From: Virgibacillus subterraneus
GTDB taxonomy: Bacteria > Bacillota > Bacilli > Bacillales > Amphibacillaceae
Assembly: GCF_900110695.1 (NCBI RefSeq)
Contig: NZ_FOEH01000012.1
Span: 1 to 32,162, forward strand
Direction: 5' to 3'
DNA length: 32,162 nt
Below the pieces are notes generated by a model. The model saw only the letters and a program-made list of their open reading frames with translations. It was not told the origin of the DNA and searched no databases. The translations under genes and the position numbers were made by a program. Positions 8,092 to 16,101 of this stretch are shown here, piece after piece (the first letter of the stretch is position 1; the number at the start of each line of letters is the position of its first letter).

Positions 8092-8643
8092 CTACAGACC
8101 TTTAATATCATTCACAAGTTCAGGCAATCCATTATAAAATAAATGTCCCCTGCTTTCAATTGCTCGTGGAGTTGCAGTTAAAAGTTTTTTTGTATAATCC
8201 TTAAAATGATCAAATGAAACTACTTCATCATCGCGACTGTGATAGAAAAATACTTGTGGTATAGGGGGAAGCATTGCAACAAAATTTTCGGAAAGCGTAA
8301 ATTCTTCACTCTCCCAAAAATCATTTTTACCCCAGTATGGTGCTGCGACACTGTGTAAACTGGATATCTTAACTTGGCAATCTTCTTCAGATAGATATTT
8401 TAATAATACCGATCCACCCAAAGAATGCCCAATCAAAATAACTTCACCTTCTAATGCCGCAAACTCTTTGTTAAGCTGCTCCTTCCATGCTGTATATTCC
8501 GGGTTTTCCGGGTTAGGCATTTCAGGAATTATCAAATTATATTCAGCATTTAGTTTATCTTGCAAATACACTATAAAATCAGAGCTTCCTTCGTGTTCAC
8601 CTTGTGGTCCAGCACTATGAATGAATAGTATTTGTTTTTTCAC
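8092..8643 (-). CDS. Alpha/beta hydrolase, RBBP9/YdeN-like
   Basis: The 183-residue protein is a compact alpha/beta hydrolase of the RBBP9/YdeN serine hydrolase family. The nucleophile elbow is GHSLGG with Ser74; the acid is probably in SRDDEVV (about residue 138) and the base His in SRGHLF near residue 167, completing a Ser-Asp-His triad. The N-terminal strand ILFIHSAG provides the oxyanion region. It starts with GTG at 8643, with AAGGAGGAG 4-5 bp before it. It has no signal peptide and is probably cytosolic. The substrate is unknown for nearly all family members. The AraC gene upstream is on the same strand. Confidence 0.85.
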   Translation of the reverse strand: MKKQILFIHSAGPQGEHEGSSDFIVYLQDKLNAEYNLIIPEMPNPENPEYTAWKEQLNKEFAALEGEVILIGHSLGGSVLLKYLSEEDCQVKISSLHSVAAPYWGKNDFWESEEFTLSENFVAMLPPIPQVFFYHSRDDEVVSFDHFKDYTKKLLTATPRAIESRGHLFYNGLPELVNDIKGL

Positions 8644-8735
8644 GTTGCTCCTCCTTATAATTAAAATTTTTATTAAAGAACATCCTTGTGAAATGCAAGA
8701 ACAACATATCCTGTAAATATTGGATTATGAGATTG

Positions 8736-9527
8736 CTAATTCTTTAATACTCGATTTAGAAAATTATTCATTAAGAGAGGGATCGACACTAGGATCGGAG
8801 GATCATCAAGTTGTGGTTCACGAAGTGTCACATGTTGATGCGGAACAATTGTGTTTCTCTTAATAATTATCGGGGCCTTCAACCTGGCGCGTAATGTTGA
8901 GTACGGGAGCAGTATATCCCTTGCCTGCATTTCCCAGGATACAGATGTAGCCATCAAGTAATACTTGCCAGGTTTGACACCTGTAAAACAAAAAGTACCC
9001 AATGAAGAAAGTAGCGTCCCATATAAAGGAAGGCCTTCTGGAATCGGTTTTGCAAATAAGCCGATAAGAATAACCCCTTCAAAAGAAGCATCCGCATGAA
9101 CGGTCCCCTCGACCTTTGCATGTGTATTTGAAGTTAATAGTAAACTATCAGTCCAATCATTTAGCCCCTTTAACCTGCGTAATCGATAGTCTGCATGAAC
9201 CGCTGAATTCCGAAATTCAGCCGGTGTTACGCCTATACGTTCAGTAAATCTAGTTGTAAAGGTTCCTAAGCTTTGTTGTCCAATCTCCATTCCTATATCA
9301 CGAACACTTAAATTCGTATGTAACAATAAGTCTTTTGCTTTTTGCAAACGGAGGGAAGAAACATAATAATGTGGCGGAAGGCCAGTTTTTTGCTTAAATA
9401 TACGGGAAAAATGATACGGGCTATAAGCTACATACTTAGCTAGATGAGAAAGGGGCAGGGGCTCTTGGATATTTTCACGAATGTACTCAATCACTGCATC
9501 AATTTCTACAGCATATTGGTCAGTCAT
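8736..9527 (-). CDS. AraC/XylS-family transcriptional regulator
   Basis: The 263-residue protein has its DNA-binding domain at the N-terminus (about residues 8-108): two helix-turn-helix units, LSHLAKYVAYSPYHFSRIFK and VRDIGMEIGQQSLGTFTTRF, ending with GVTPAEFR. The C-terminal 130 residues lack a cupin sensor. They contain VEGTVHADASFEGVILIGLF and FTGVKPGKYYLMATSV, which resemble a transthyretin-like/carboxypeptidase-regulatory fold. The inducer is unknown. It is divergent from the S-box-metIC operon, but nothing in the sequence links it to methionine. ATG 9527 has GGAGG 10 bp upstream. The hydrolase gene lies 92 bp downstream and could be a target. Confidence 0.85.
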   Translation of the reverse strand: MTDQYAVEIDAVIEYIRENIQEPLPLSHLAKYVAYSPYHFSRIFKQKTGLPPHYYVSSLRLQKAKDLLLHTNLSVRDIGMEIGQQSLGTFTTRFTERIGVTPAEFRNSAVHADYRLRRLKGLNDWTDSLLLTSNTHAKVEGTVHADASFEGVILIGLFAKPIPEGLPLYGTLLSSLGTFCFTGVKPGKYYLMATSVSWEMQARDILLPYSTLRARLKAPIIIKRNTIVPHQHVTLREPQLDDPPILVSIPLLMNNFLNRVLKN

Positions 9528-9665
9528 TGTTTCTACACCTCCATGGTAAAGTATTCAATATTCTCTATAAAAATTCCTTCTCTATTTTCGAAAATAATTC
9601 CCATGATATTTTTCTAACAGAAAAACGGAAATGGCTGAATAAACCAAATAAATTGCAATTATCTA

Positions 9666-9694
9666 TTGCATTATCCAATCATTTGTATTAAAGT
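9666..9694 (+). promoter_or_regulatory. Candidate sigma-A promoter for the S-box leader
   Basis: TTGCAT (9666-9671), a 17-bp spacer and TAAAGT (9689-9694) sit about 35 bp before the riboswitch. The match to consensus is moderate; it is the best-spaced pair I see there. Confidence 0.4.
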
Positions 9695-9727
9695 AAGAAA
9701 AATCAAGTATTTAACAATTACATATAT

Positions 9728-9888
9728 TTCTTATCAAGAGAGACGGAGGGATTGGCCCTGTGATGTCTCAGCAACCCGCCATAACTGGTCCGGTGCTAAA
9801 TCCAAAAGGTAACAAGTTACCTGAAGATGAGAAGATTGTTTGCGCTATTAGGGACCTTCTTCTTATCTAGAGGGTCTCTAATTTTTTT
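9728..9888 (+). promoter_or_regulatory. SAM (S-box) riboswitch with transcription terminator
   Basis: The S-box hallmarks are in order: a P1 strand TTCTTATCAAGAGAG, GACGGAGGGATTGGCCC, GATGTCTCAGCAACC, GGTGCTAAATCC, and the closing strand GATGAGAAG at 9826-9834. The expression platform is an intrinsic terminator, with ATTAGGGACC (9847-9856) pairing to GGGTCTCTAAT (9872-9882) and then a T-run to 9888. SAM binding stabilises P1 and permits the terminator, switching off metI-metC when methionine/SAM is plentiful. The leader also contains an in-frame ATG (9827), which lies inside P1 and is not the translation start. Confidence 0.95.
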
Positions 9889-9907
9889 CATGAAAAGGAT
9901 GATTAAT

Positions 9908-11029
9908 ATGTCAGATAAAAGTATCCAAACCAACTTAGCACAACTAGGCAATAATAGTGATAAAACGACAGGTGCAGTCAATCCGCCTATCTATTTATCA
10001 ACAGCATTCCAGCATGAAGGGATTGGCAAATCTACTGGATACGACTACACACGTACAAAAAATCCAACGCGAGCTATCTTGGAAGAAGGAATTGCAAAGC
10101 TGGAAATCGGTGATAGCGGCTATGCCTGCAGTTCCGGAATGGCAGCCATCCAGTTAGTTCTTTCCCTTTTCCGTTCAGGTGATGAAATCATTGTTCCAGA
10201 AGACATTTATGGTGGTACATACCGTTTACTTCAGCATTACGATGATGTCTATGATATAAAGACAACCTATTCGGAGTTTAAAGATGTTGCCGTGACTGAG
10301 AAATTAATCACACCAAAAACGAGAGCATTATTCATTGAAACCCCAACAAACCCGTTAATGCAGGAAATAGATATTAAGGAATATGCAGCACTTGCTGATA
10401 GACATGACCTGTTACTCATAGTTGACAACACATTCCTGACTCCTTATTTCCAGCAGCCGCTTGAACTTGGCGCTGATATCGTAGTTCATAGTGCAACTAA
10501 ATTTATTGGCGGACACAATGATGTTCTCGCAGGCTTAGTCGTTGCGAAAGGAGAGGCAATCTGCGACAAATTGGCTACTATCCATAATGCTTCAGGTGCT
10601 GTTTTGTCCCCTTTTGATTCATGGCTGATTATTAGAGGCCTCAAGACACTTGCACTAAGGATGAAGCAGCACGATGAAAACACACGGAAAATAGCGGAAT
10701 ACTTAGCAAATGAACAAGGAGTTACTGACGTACTGTATCCGGGGAAAGGTGGAATGCTTTCGTTCCGCCTTCAGAAGGCAGATTGGGTTGAGCCCTTTTT
10801 AGAACGCCTTAAATTGATTACTTTTGCAGAAAGCCTTGGCGGGGTTGAAAGTTTTATTACGTATCCTGCAACACAGACCCACGCAGAGATACCGGAAGAA
10901 GAACGAGCACTCCGAGGAATCGATAACCGGTTATTACGGTTTTCTATTGGCATTGAACAAGCTGAAGATCTAATTACAGATTTGAAGAACGTATTTTCAT
11001 CATTGAAAAAGGGGGAAGACAAGGAATGA
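9908..11029 (+). CDS. metI: Cystathionine gamma-synthase / O-acetylhomoserine thiolyase
   Basis: This PLP enzyme of the Cys/Met metabolism family joins O-acetylhomoserine (or the succinyl form) with cysteine to give cystathionine; B. subtilis MetI also uses sulfide. The Schiff-base lysine is Lys198 in HSATKFIGGHND, with the PLP-binding YACSSGMAA loop upstream and ETPTNPL before it. I set the start at ATG 9908, after GAAAAGGA, because the in-frame ATG at 9827 lies inside the riboswitch; this gives 373 residues, the length I recall for B. subtilis MetI. The stop overlaps the metC start by 4 bp. Control is by the SAM riboswitch. Confidence 0.95.
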   Translation: MSDKSIQTNLAQLGNNSDKTTGAVNPPIYLSTAFQHEGIGKSTGYDYTRTKNPTRAILEEGIAKLEIGDSGYACSSGMAAIQLVLSLFRSGDEIIVPEDIYGGTYRLLQHYDDVYDIKTTYSEFKDVAVTEKLITPKTRALFIETPTNPLMQEIDIKEYAALADRHDLLLIVDNTFLTPYFQQPLELGADIVVHSATKFIGGHNDVLAGLVVAKGEAICDKLATIHNASGAVLSPFDSWLIIRGLKTLALRMKQHDENTRKIAEYLANEQGVTDVLYPGKGGMLSFRLQKADWVEPFLERLKLITFAESLGGVESFITYPATQTHAEIPEEERALRGIDNRLLRFSIGIEQAEDLITDLKNVFSSLKKGEDKE

Positions 11030-12219
11030 GTAATAAGAAGGATCAATTGGAAACAGAACTAATTCATGCTCCATCAAATTTGGACGTTGAACAGGGAACA
11101 GGTGCCGTAAATGTGCCGATTTATCTGTCATCAACCTATCACCAGGAATCCTTTGATGCGTTTGGGCCATTTGATTATAGCCGTTCGGGAAATCCGACAA
11201 GGCAAGCGCTGGAAGAAAAGATAGCCCAATTAGAGGAAGGTGCCCGTGGCTTAGCATTTGCTTCTGGAATGTCTGCCATCTCGTCATCCTTTATGCTGCT
11301 TTCAGCTGGTGACCATGTTCTAGTATCAACGGATGTGTACGGAGGTACTTACCGATTTGTAACTGAAGTACTTACTAAATTTAAAATTGATCACACCTTT
11401 GTAGATATGACAGACCTAACTGAGGTTAACGATGCAATTAAACCCAATACAAAAGTCATCTATATCGAAACACCGTCAAACCCATGTCTAAACATTACTG
11501 ACATTAATGGAATTGTTAAAATTGCCAAAGCGAATGACTGCCTAACTTTTCTCGACAATACTTTCATGAGCCCACTTTACCAGAAGCCAATTAACCTTGG
11601 TGTGGATATTGTGCTCCATAGTGCGACTAAGTTTTTGTCTGGCCATAGTGACATTATTGCAGGTCTGGCTGTTACAAACACAGAAGAGCTTGGGGAAAGG
11701 TTGGCCTTTATTCAAAATTCCTTCGGCTCCATACTTGGCGCACAGGATTCCTATCAGTTAATTCAAGGCATCAAAACGTTAGGTTCCCGTCTTAAGCAAT
11801 CATCTGAATCAGCACTGAAAATAGCTGCCTATTTAACTAATCATCCATTAATTAAGAACGTATTTTATCCTGGATTACCTAACCATCCAGGACATGACCT
11901 CCATAACAGCCAATCAAAAGGTTCAGGGGCAGTCCTTTCGTTCGAAATAAAAGATTCAGTTAAAGCGAAAACATTTGTTGAACAAATTCGCCTGCCAGTA
12001 TTCGCTGTAAGTCTTGGAGCAGTAGAAACTATTCTTTCGTATCCAGCTACTATGTCTCATGCTGCAATGCCAAAGCAAGAAAGAGATAAACGAGGGATTA
12101 CCGATGGATTATTCCGATTTTCAGTCGGACTCGAACATGTGGATGATTTAATTTCAGATCTGGATTATGCATTACAGGCTGCGTCGCAACAAGTAAAGGA
12201 CCCACATGTTGTTGGATAA
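11026..12219 (+). CDS. metC: Cystathionine beta-lyase
   Basis: The 397-residue PLP enzyme converts cystathionine to homocysteine, pyruvate and ammonia, the step after MetI. The catalytic lysine is Lys202 in HSATKFLSGHSD. The family landmarks YSRSGNPTR (substrate/phosphate loop), GLAFASGMSAI and YIETPSNP are present. The ATGA overlap with metI implies translational coupling, and GGGGGAAG lies just upstream inside metI. It is slightly longer at the C-terminus than B. subtilis MetC (about 390). MetI and MetC share obvious paralogy. A hairpin ends the operon at 12230-12263. Confidence 0.95.
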   Translation: MSNKKDQLETELIHAPSNLDVEQGTGAVNVPIYLSSTYHQESFDAFGPFDYSRSGNPTRQALEEKIAQLEEGARGLAFASGMSAISSSFMLLSAGDHVLVSTDVYGGTYRFVTEVLTKFKIDHTFVDMTDLTEVNDAIKPNTKVIYIETPSNPCLNITDINGIVKIAKANDCLTFLDNTFMSPLYQKPINLGVDIVLHSATKFLSGHSDIIAGLAVTNTEELGERLAFIQNSFGSILGAQDSYQLIQGIKTLGSRLKQSSESALKIAAYLTNHPLIKNVFYPGLPNHPGHDLHNSQSKGSGAVLSFEIKDSVKAKTFVEQIRLPVFAVSLGAVETILSYPATMSHAAMPKQERDKRGITDGLFRFSVGLEHVDDLISDLDYALQAASQQVKDPHVVG

Positions 12220-12229
12220 AAATTAACAG

Positions 12230-12263
12230 TAGGCGTGATTCTTTATTACAGGAATTGCGCCTA
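12230..12263. terminator. Bidirectional terminator between metC and a convergent gene
   Basis: TAGGCG (12230-12235) pairs with CGCCTA (12258-12263), extended by GATTC/GAATT inside. It is flanked by TCTT on the right and, for the minus strand, by AATTTTT on the left. It shares AATTGCGCCT with the hairpin at 15269-15299. Confidence 0.65.
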
Positions 12264-12265
12264 TC

Positions 12266-12823
12266 TTAATAAAACTCCTCCCCACTAACCTTTGAAACAG
12301 CTTTACAAAACTTTGTCCACTTCTTTGGATAATGGTTACTGCCAATTTTAATTTCACAATGTGTATCATATTCTATATCTAACCGCCAATATGAACCGTC
12401 CATAACACCATCATGGTTGTACTCCTCCGCCCAGTTAACAAAATCACATTTATATAATTCAGCTAGAAGCCATTCAATACTTTCCTCACTCATAGTGGCT
12501 ATCTGATCAGATTCGTTAAATTCTCCAAACACAAGCGCACTACGAACACGCCTACCCTTCAGGTCAATCCTCACCCTCTGAACAGAACCATAATCCATAT
12601 ATCCACCACTTTGTATATCAATAAACCGAATCCGCTCATAAATTTTTCGTCCTCTGTACTTCTTCCATTCATGATCGCAATCCTTGCAATGATATTTAGC
12701 ATTACCAATAGTGATCGGTCGAAATGGTGCAGGTTCCATCTGCTTGTATTCCTGGCCAATGTCATATGTATCTTTTGATTCGCACTTCGAACAAACAGGC
12801 GAAACAATACGGAAATTACTCAT
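12266..12823 (-). CDS. Zinc-ribbon hypothetical protein
   Basis: The 185-residue protein begins with a probable zinc ribbon: CSKC (Cys11, Cys14) and CKDC (Cys46, Cys49), followed by HEWKKYRGRK. The rest is a mixed acidic/aromatic domain, including LKGRRVRSALVFGEF, FVNWAEEYNHDGVMDGSYW and a Lys-rich C-terminus (YPKKWTKFCKAV). I do not recognise this C-terminal domain, whose Trp/Asp content suggests a folded binding module. ATG 12823 has a good GGAGAG site. Convergent with metC, sharing its terminator. No sign of damage. Confidence 0.7.
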   Translation of the reverse strand: MSNFRIVSPVCSKCESKDTYDIGQEYKQMEPAPFRPITIGNAKYHCKDCDHEWKKYRGRKIYERIRFIDIQSGGYMDYGSVQRVRIDLKGRRVRSALVFGEFNESDQIATMSEESIEWLLAELYKCDFVNWAEEYNHDGVMDGSYWRLDIEYDTHCEIKIGSNHYPKKWTKFCKAVSKVSGEEFY

Positions 12824-12888
12824 AGAACTCTCTCCTTTGCCTACACTTTCATGCTAAACACCTGTATGTTCCTCTTTCATGGCATGGA

Positions 12889-12990
12889 TTAATATTTATT
12901 TTTCCGTTTTTTGATATACTTTTGTGTCCATAACCCTGCATTAAAAAACGATAGAATCATAGCGAAGTAAAAGAGTCTCCTATTAAACAT
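12889..12990 (-). CDS. Possible small membrane peptide (33 residues)
   Basis: An ATG at 12990, preceded by GAAGGG, opens a 33-residue frame with a hydrophobic centre (FYFAMILSFFNAGLWT) and a strongly basic tail (KYIKKRKNK). This is the layout of a single-helix small membrane protein with the positive end in the cytoplasm. No homologue comes to mind. It lies alone in the 318-bp gap 12824-13141, where I see nothing else. Confidence 0.4.
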   Translation of the reverse strand: MFNRRLFYFAMILSFFNAGLWTQKYIKKRKNKY

Positions 12991-13141
12991 AAATTCCCTT
13001 CGCTAGTAAACTCATTATATGGCAACTAATATTGATATGATAAATTGCCCCTTCACAGATTTAACCATTGTACCCCTCCATATGTACCCTCAACGTGCTG
13101 TTTCCTTGTAAAAAATAATTGGCCCAGATGGCAGTGGGCGA

Positions 13142-13435
13142 CTATATATTTAGTATAATTAAAATGATTAATAAGCTAAAGTTGGGGACACCAATTATTA
13201 GTAATCTTGTAACCCATTTGTTTTTGTCCTGTCTGTCTTTTTTGGTCTCCGTATGATAATTAGCTCTGTTTCTGTCACCATCAACAAAAGCACCTGTTAA
13301 CAAACCTGATAATACTAAGGGAATAACTGCCGCTGCAGCTATAATCTTAAAAAATAAGTTCCAGTCACCAGTGAAAGTGCCGATCAACAGGGCAATAATA
13401 GTAAAGATTACACCAATACCCAGATATTTTAACAA
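13142..13435 (-). CDS. DUF5316-like small membrane protein
   Basis: The 97-residue protein has three hydrophobic helices (about 3-21, 28-50 and 75-95) and a central polar loop, GAFVDGDRNRANYHTETKKDRQDKNKW. The DGDRxRAN and KxDRxxRNKW pattern recalls the DUF5316 family of Bacillus small membrane proteins, of unknown function. It starts at TTG 13435, which is 6 bp after AAAGGGGGG. It lies 21 bp downstream of the isochorismatase-like gene on the same strand, so the two are probably one transcript. Confidence 0.7.
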   Translation of the reverse strand: MLKYLGIGVIFTIIALLIGTFTGDWNLFFKIIAAAAVIPLVLSGLLTGAFVDGDRNRANYHTETKKDRQDKNKWVTRLLIIGVPNFSLLIILIILNI

Positions 13436-13456
13436 CGTAATCCCCCCTTTGTTTAG

Positions 13457-14014
13457 TTACCGATATTTATCGTGAGTAGGGTTAAATAAATCCTCTTCTG
13501 TATTTCTAACAATTGAGAAATTGTCTACATTATCATGACCATGAAGCGTTTCATTGTGATGAAGGATTATTTGTTGTGCAGTTAAGTTATCGGAGTCAGA
13601 AGTAGAATGTCCATCTCCAACTAAAGTAACGTCAAAATGATTGACCGTCGCTGTCCTGACAGCCGTATCAATACAATGTTCCGTCTTACATCCCATTATT
13701 ACAAGATGCTCTACGTTGTTTTCATTTAAATGTTTGAGTAATGGAGTACCATGAAATGAATTTGTAGCAGCTTTATCAAATACGACAGCAGTGGATGGCA
13801 CTCTAATATTGTTATGTATTTGAAATCCAGGACCTTCTCCATTCGAAACATCTAAATCTCTAATGAACACAACGGAAATACCTTCTTCTATGGCCTTTTC
13901 AATAACAGTATTAATGTTACTTACGACTTTTTCCTTCTCAGAAACTTCCCGTTCCACACTACTGCCTTCCATCAAATCCTGTTGTGCATCGATTACCAGT
14001 AAAGCTTGCTTCAA
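13457..14014 (-). CDS. Isochorismatase-like cysteine hydrolase
   Basis: I place the start at TTG 14014 because AAGGAGGAG lies 7 bp before it; the frame stays open to 14071 but without a ribosome binding site. The resulting 185-residue protein shows the Asp-Lys-Cys triad: Asp9 in LLVIDAQQD, Lys81 in FDKAATNSF and Cys114 in GCKTEHCID. This is the isochorismatase-like cysteine hydrolase fold, which includes nicotinamidases, ureidoacrylate amidohydrolases and many enzymes of unknown substrate. No metal-binding DxHxxxxH nicotinamidase motif is evident. Cytosolic. Likely operon with the DUF5316-like gene. Confidence 0.85.
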   Translation of the reverse strand: MKQALLVIDAQQDLMEGSSVEREVSEKEKVVSNINTVIEKAIEEGISVVFIRDLDVSNGEGPGFQIHNNIRVPSTAVVFDKAATNSFHGTPLLKHLNENNVEHLVIMGCKTEHCIDTAVRTATVNHFDVTLVGDGHSTSDSDNLTAQQIILHHNETLHGHDNVDNFSIVRNTEEDLFNPTHDKYR

Positions 14015-14116
14015 TAGTGTTCTCCTCCTTAAGGCTACTACCTTATAATTAATTTTTAGTATACTTGGCATTCGTTAAATGGACTTTCATGCAAGTAAAT
14101 TTTGCTATCCTAACTG

Positions 14117-14425
14117 CTAAAAATACTTAATAATCATCAAGACTAAACTAAAAATAGTATATAAAAGAGACCCATAAAACACGGCACCCACGTCTATTTT
14201 CATTTCATCGTTTTTTTGAATTTTCCAGCTTGATTCACTTGCTTCAAAAGTTGCTGCTTTTGATAACGCTCCCCCACTACTGTTAAAGAAGTAAATTACA
14301 ATAGATATCGCCAGACCAATTAAAAAACTCCACTCACTATATGAAAAAGAAATGATTACACTAGCAGCCCATATAATTAAGCCGATAACTATTGAAGACA
14401 ATAATGAAAAACCAACCTTCTTCAC
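14117..14425 (-). CDS. Small membrane protein, conserved hypothetical
   Basis: A GTG start at 14425 follows GGAGGGGG. The 102-residue protein has two N-terminal helices (about 4-27 and 32-48), a polar stretch with FFNSSGGALSKAATFEASE, and a third helix at about 80-100. The pattern recalls small Bacillus membrane proteins of unknown function; I cannot name the family with confidence. It stands alone, upstream of (5' to) the isochorismatase gene on the same strand, with a 100-bp gap. Confidence 0.65.
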   Translation of the reverse strand: MKKVGFSLLSSIVIGLIIWAASVIISFSYSEWSFLIGLAISIVIYFFNSSGGALSKAATFEASESSWKIQKNDEMKIDVGAVFYGSLLYTIFSLVLMIIKYF

Positions 14426-14511
14426 ACATACCCCCTCCTTCTCTTATTTCTTACGAAGTCACAAGAATGAAAGTTTCAAGTAAACAGAATTTTCTTTAAA
14501 AACGGATCGGA

Positions 14512-14590
14512 CTTACCAATGCAATAAGACCGTCAAGTCATAATAAAGAACGTGGCCGCCATCATCACATTGCACCCATTAATGTTATAT
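14512..14590 (-). repeat. Dispersed hairpin repeat, copy H
   Basis: 'Ttaccaatgcaataag' and 'cattgcacccattaatg' mark the two ends of a more divergent copy with a longer, GC-richer centre. It lies 5 bp past the stop of the lipoprotein gene, in the usual orientation. Confidence 0.5.
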
Positions 14591-14594
14591 TATT

Positions 14595-15119
14595 TTAACT
14601 GCCAAATGTACTCCAAGGTTCTTCAATACGAATTAACATATCTTCTATTTTATGTTCTTCATTTAAGTTAGCTTGCCCGTTCACCGTTTCAACTTCTGAT
14701 GATTCACTATCTTCTTTTCGGTACTGTAATTCTATGGAGAAATTATAAATTATTTCTTTAGAATCTGATTTTTCGTATTCGATGTTTTCCACCTCTAGTT
14801 TGTAGTCATTTCTTATCGGTTCAATCCATAATACTGAACCGTAGCTGGAAATGTATTCTTGGTAGGATGTTTCATCTGCAAAATAATCTTTATACAGGTT
14901 TTCTTCATATTGTCCTAAAGCCTCAAGTTTCCCCTCGCCTTTTAATATTTGTTTCAACTCATCATCCGGACCTGTAAGGTTGTTCTGTAATACAGCTTCA
15001 ATTGTCTGTATATTTTCATCATGAGTTTTCGTTTCTGTTTTTTCGGTACAGCTAACTAATATTAAAAGTAGTAAAACATATAAAGCGGTTACAAAAAATT
15101 TGTACGTCCGTTTCTTCAT
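14595..15119 (-). CDS. Predicted lipoprotein, function unknown
   Basis: I start at ATG 15119, which follows AAAGGAGGGGG; the frame is open further upstream but lacks a ribosome binding site. The 174-residue product begins MKKRTYKFF, then a hydrophobic helix ending in the lipobox LILVSC, so it should be cleaved before Cys and lipid-anchored outside the membrane. The mature part is acidic and helical/strand mixed (ETSYQEYISSYGSVLW, ...YNFSIELQYRKEDSE), similar in feel to small Bacillus lipoproteins that have no assigned role. Repeat copy H follows the stop. Confidence 0.75.
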   Translation of the reverse strand: MKKRTYKFFVTALYVLLLLILVSCTEKTETKTHDENIQTIEAVLQNNLTGPDDELKQILKGEGKLEALGQYEENLYKDYFADETSYQEYISSYGSVLWIEPIRNDYKLEVENIEYEKSDSKEIIYNFSIELQYRKEDSESSEVETVNGQANLNEEHKIEDMLIRIEEPWSTFGS

Positions 15120-15268
15120 ATATCCCCCTCCTTTATGAGTAATACGATCACTAACGTTAATAAGTTTCGGAAATAATGTATTCAGACAATCCATAAGATA
15201 AGTACGTACTAAACCAACAAAACTACAATGACTTACTAGGTTAAGATAATAATAAGAAGCAGTTAATC

Positions 15269-15306
15269 AGGCGCAATCCCTAGTGCAAGAATTGCGCCTT
15301 TTCTTT
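15269..15306. terminator. Terminator downstream of the PhnB-like gene
   Basis: AGGCGCAAT (15269-15277) pairs with ATTGCGCCT (15291-15299) around a 13-nt loop, followed on the plus strand by TTTTCTTT. It lies about 50 bp past the stop at 15352 on the minus strand. The T-run is better for plus-strand transcription, so the direction is ambiguous. Confidence 0.55.
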
Positions 15307-15351
15307 GATTGATAATGGAGTATAGAACTTAATGCTACACTCCATTTCTAT

Positions 15352-15774
15352 TTAGTTTTGAGCATCAGTTACAATTGTGAATGTTACTCCAAACTTGTCC
15401 GTTAAATAACCCTGGGCAGGGGTGAAGGAGGTTTCCTCCAAAGGACCGATGACTTTTCCGTCCTGTTGCAATGCTTCAAAAATTTGTTTGGTTTTTTCCA
15501 CATCATTCGTTGTCACATAGATAGCTGCTTGATTTCCTATTTGACGAGAAAACCCCGGAGAATCGTAAATAGCAATATCTGTTTCACCAACTTTTAACCT
15601 TGCATGTGCCACAAGGTCCAAGATTTTTTCTGGGAATGACATTCCGGGAAACTCTGGAATCTCTCCATATGTTTGGATAGAAAGGACTTTTGCATCCAAT
15701 ACTTTTTCATAAAATTGGATCGCTTCCTTTGCATTTCCATCGAACATCAAATGAGGAATAGCTCGTAATGTCAT
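15352..15774 (-). CDS. VOC family protein, PhnB/YjdN-like
   Basis: The 140-residue protein is a vicinal-oxygen-chelate fold protein of the PhnB-like ('3-demethylubiquinone methyltransferase-like glyoxalase') group. Landmarks are IPHLMFDGNAKEAIQFYEKVL at the N-terminus, VGETDIAIYDSPG, AIYVTTNDVEKTKQIFEAL, and the closing FGVTFTIV. PhnB-like proteins usually lack the full metal triad of true glyoxalase I, and their reaction is mostly unknown. AAGGAG lies 10 bp before ATG 15774 and 7 bp before a TTG at 15777; either could be used. Monocistronic. Confidence 0.85.
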   Translation of the reverse strand: MTLRAIPHLMFDGNAKEAIQFYEKVLDAKVLSIQTYGEIPEFPGMSFPEKILDLVAHARLKVGETDIAIYDSPGFSRQIGNQAAIYVTTNDVEKTKQIFEALQQDGKVIGPLEETSFTPAQGYLTDKFGVTFTIVTDAQN

Positions 15775-15869
15775 CAACAGTCAACTCCTTAATTTATTAA
15801 TTATTCTTTTTTTATAATAGCATAATAATAATGTTTTGATTTCTTCAGAATTGCTATCTTATTAGACTG

Positions 15870-16091
15870 TTATCCTTGAATGTCGTCGTCACTTTTGTAT
15901 TCTAAAATGTCTCCAGGCTGACATTCTAAAGCCTTACAAATTGCCTCTAAAGTTGAAAGCCTGATTGCTTTTGCCTTTCCATTTTTCAAAATAGAAAGGT
16001 TAGCCATTGTTATTCCAACCCTCTCCGAAAGTTCTGTTACGCTCATTTTCCTTTTAGCCAGCATCACATCAATATTAATTATTATTCCCAT
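15870..16091 (-). CDS. XRE-family regulator, YozG-like
   Basis: The 73-residue protein is one Cro/CI helix-turn-helix domain: VMLAKRKMSVTELSERVGIT, then MANLSILKNGKAKAIRLSTL, then LEAICKALECQPGDILEY. It strongly resembles the YozG/YgzD regulators that accompany DUF2975 membrane proteins. I use ATG 16091, 6 bp after GAGGTG; a GTG at 16100 overlaps that site. It lies 10 bp downstream of the DUF2975 gene. The two are co-transcribed, and it probably binds the palindrome at 16631-16649. Confidence 0.9.
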   Translation of the reverse strand: MGIIINIDVMLAKRKMSVTELSERVGITMANLSILKNGKAKAIRLSTLEAICKALECQPGDILEYKSDDDIQG

Positions 16092-16101
16092 GGTATTCAC
16101 C

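Noticed and set aside
9827-9907. Extended N-terminus of MetI from the ATG at 9827
   Set aside because: It lies inside the S-box P1 and terminator, has no ribosome binding site, and would add 27 residues not expected in MetI; ATG 9908 has a proper site.
12571-12807. A 78-codon minus-strand frame inside the zinc-ribbon gene
   Set aside because: It is in another frame of a well-supported gene with a good start and intact cysteine motifs.
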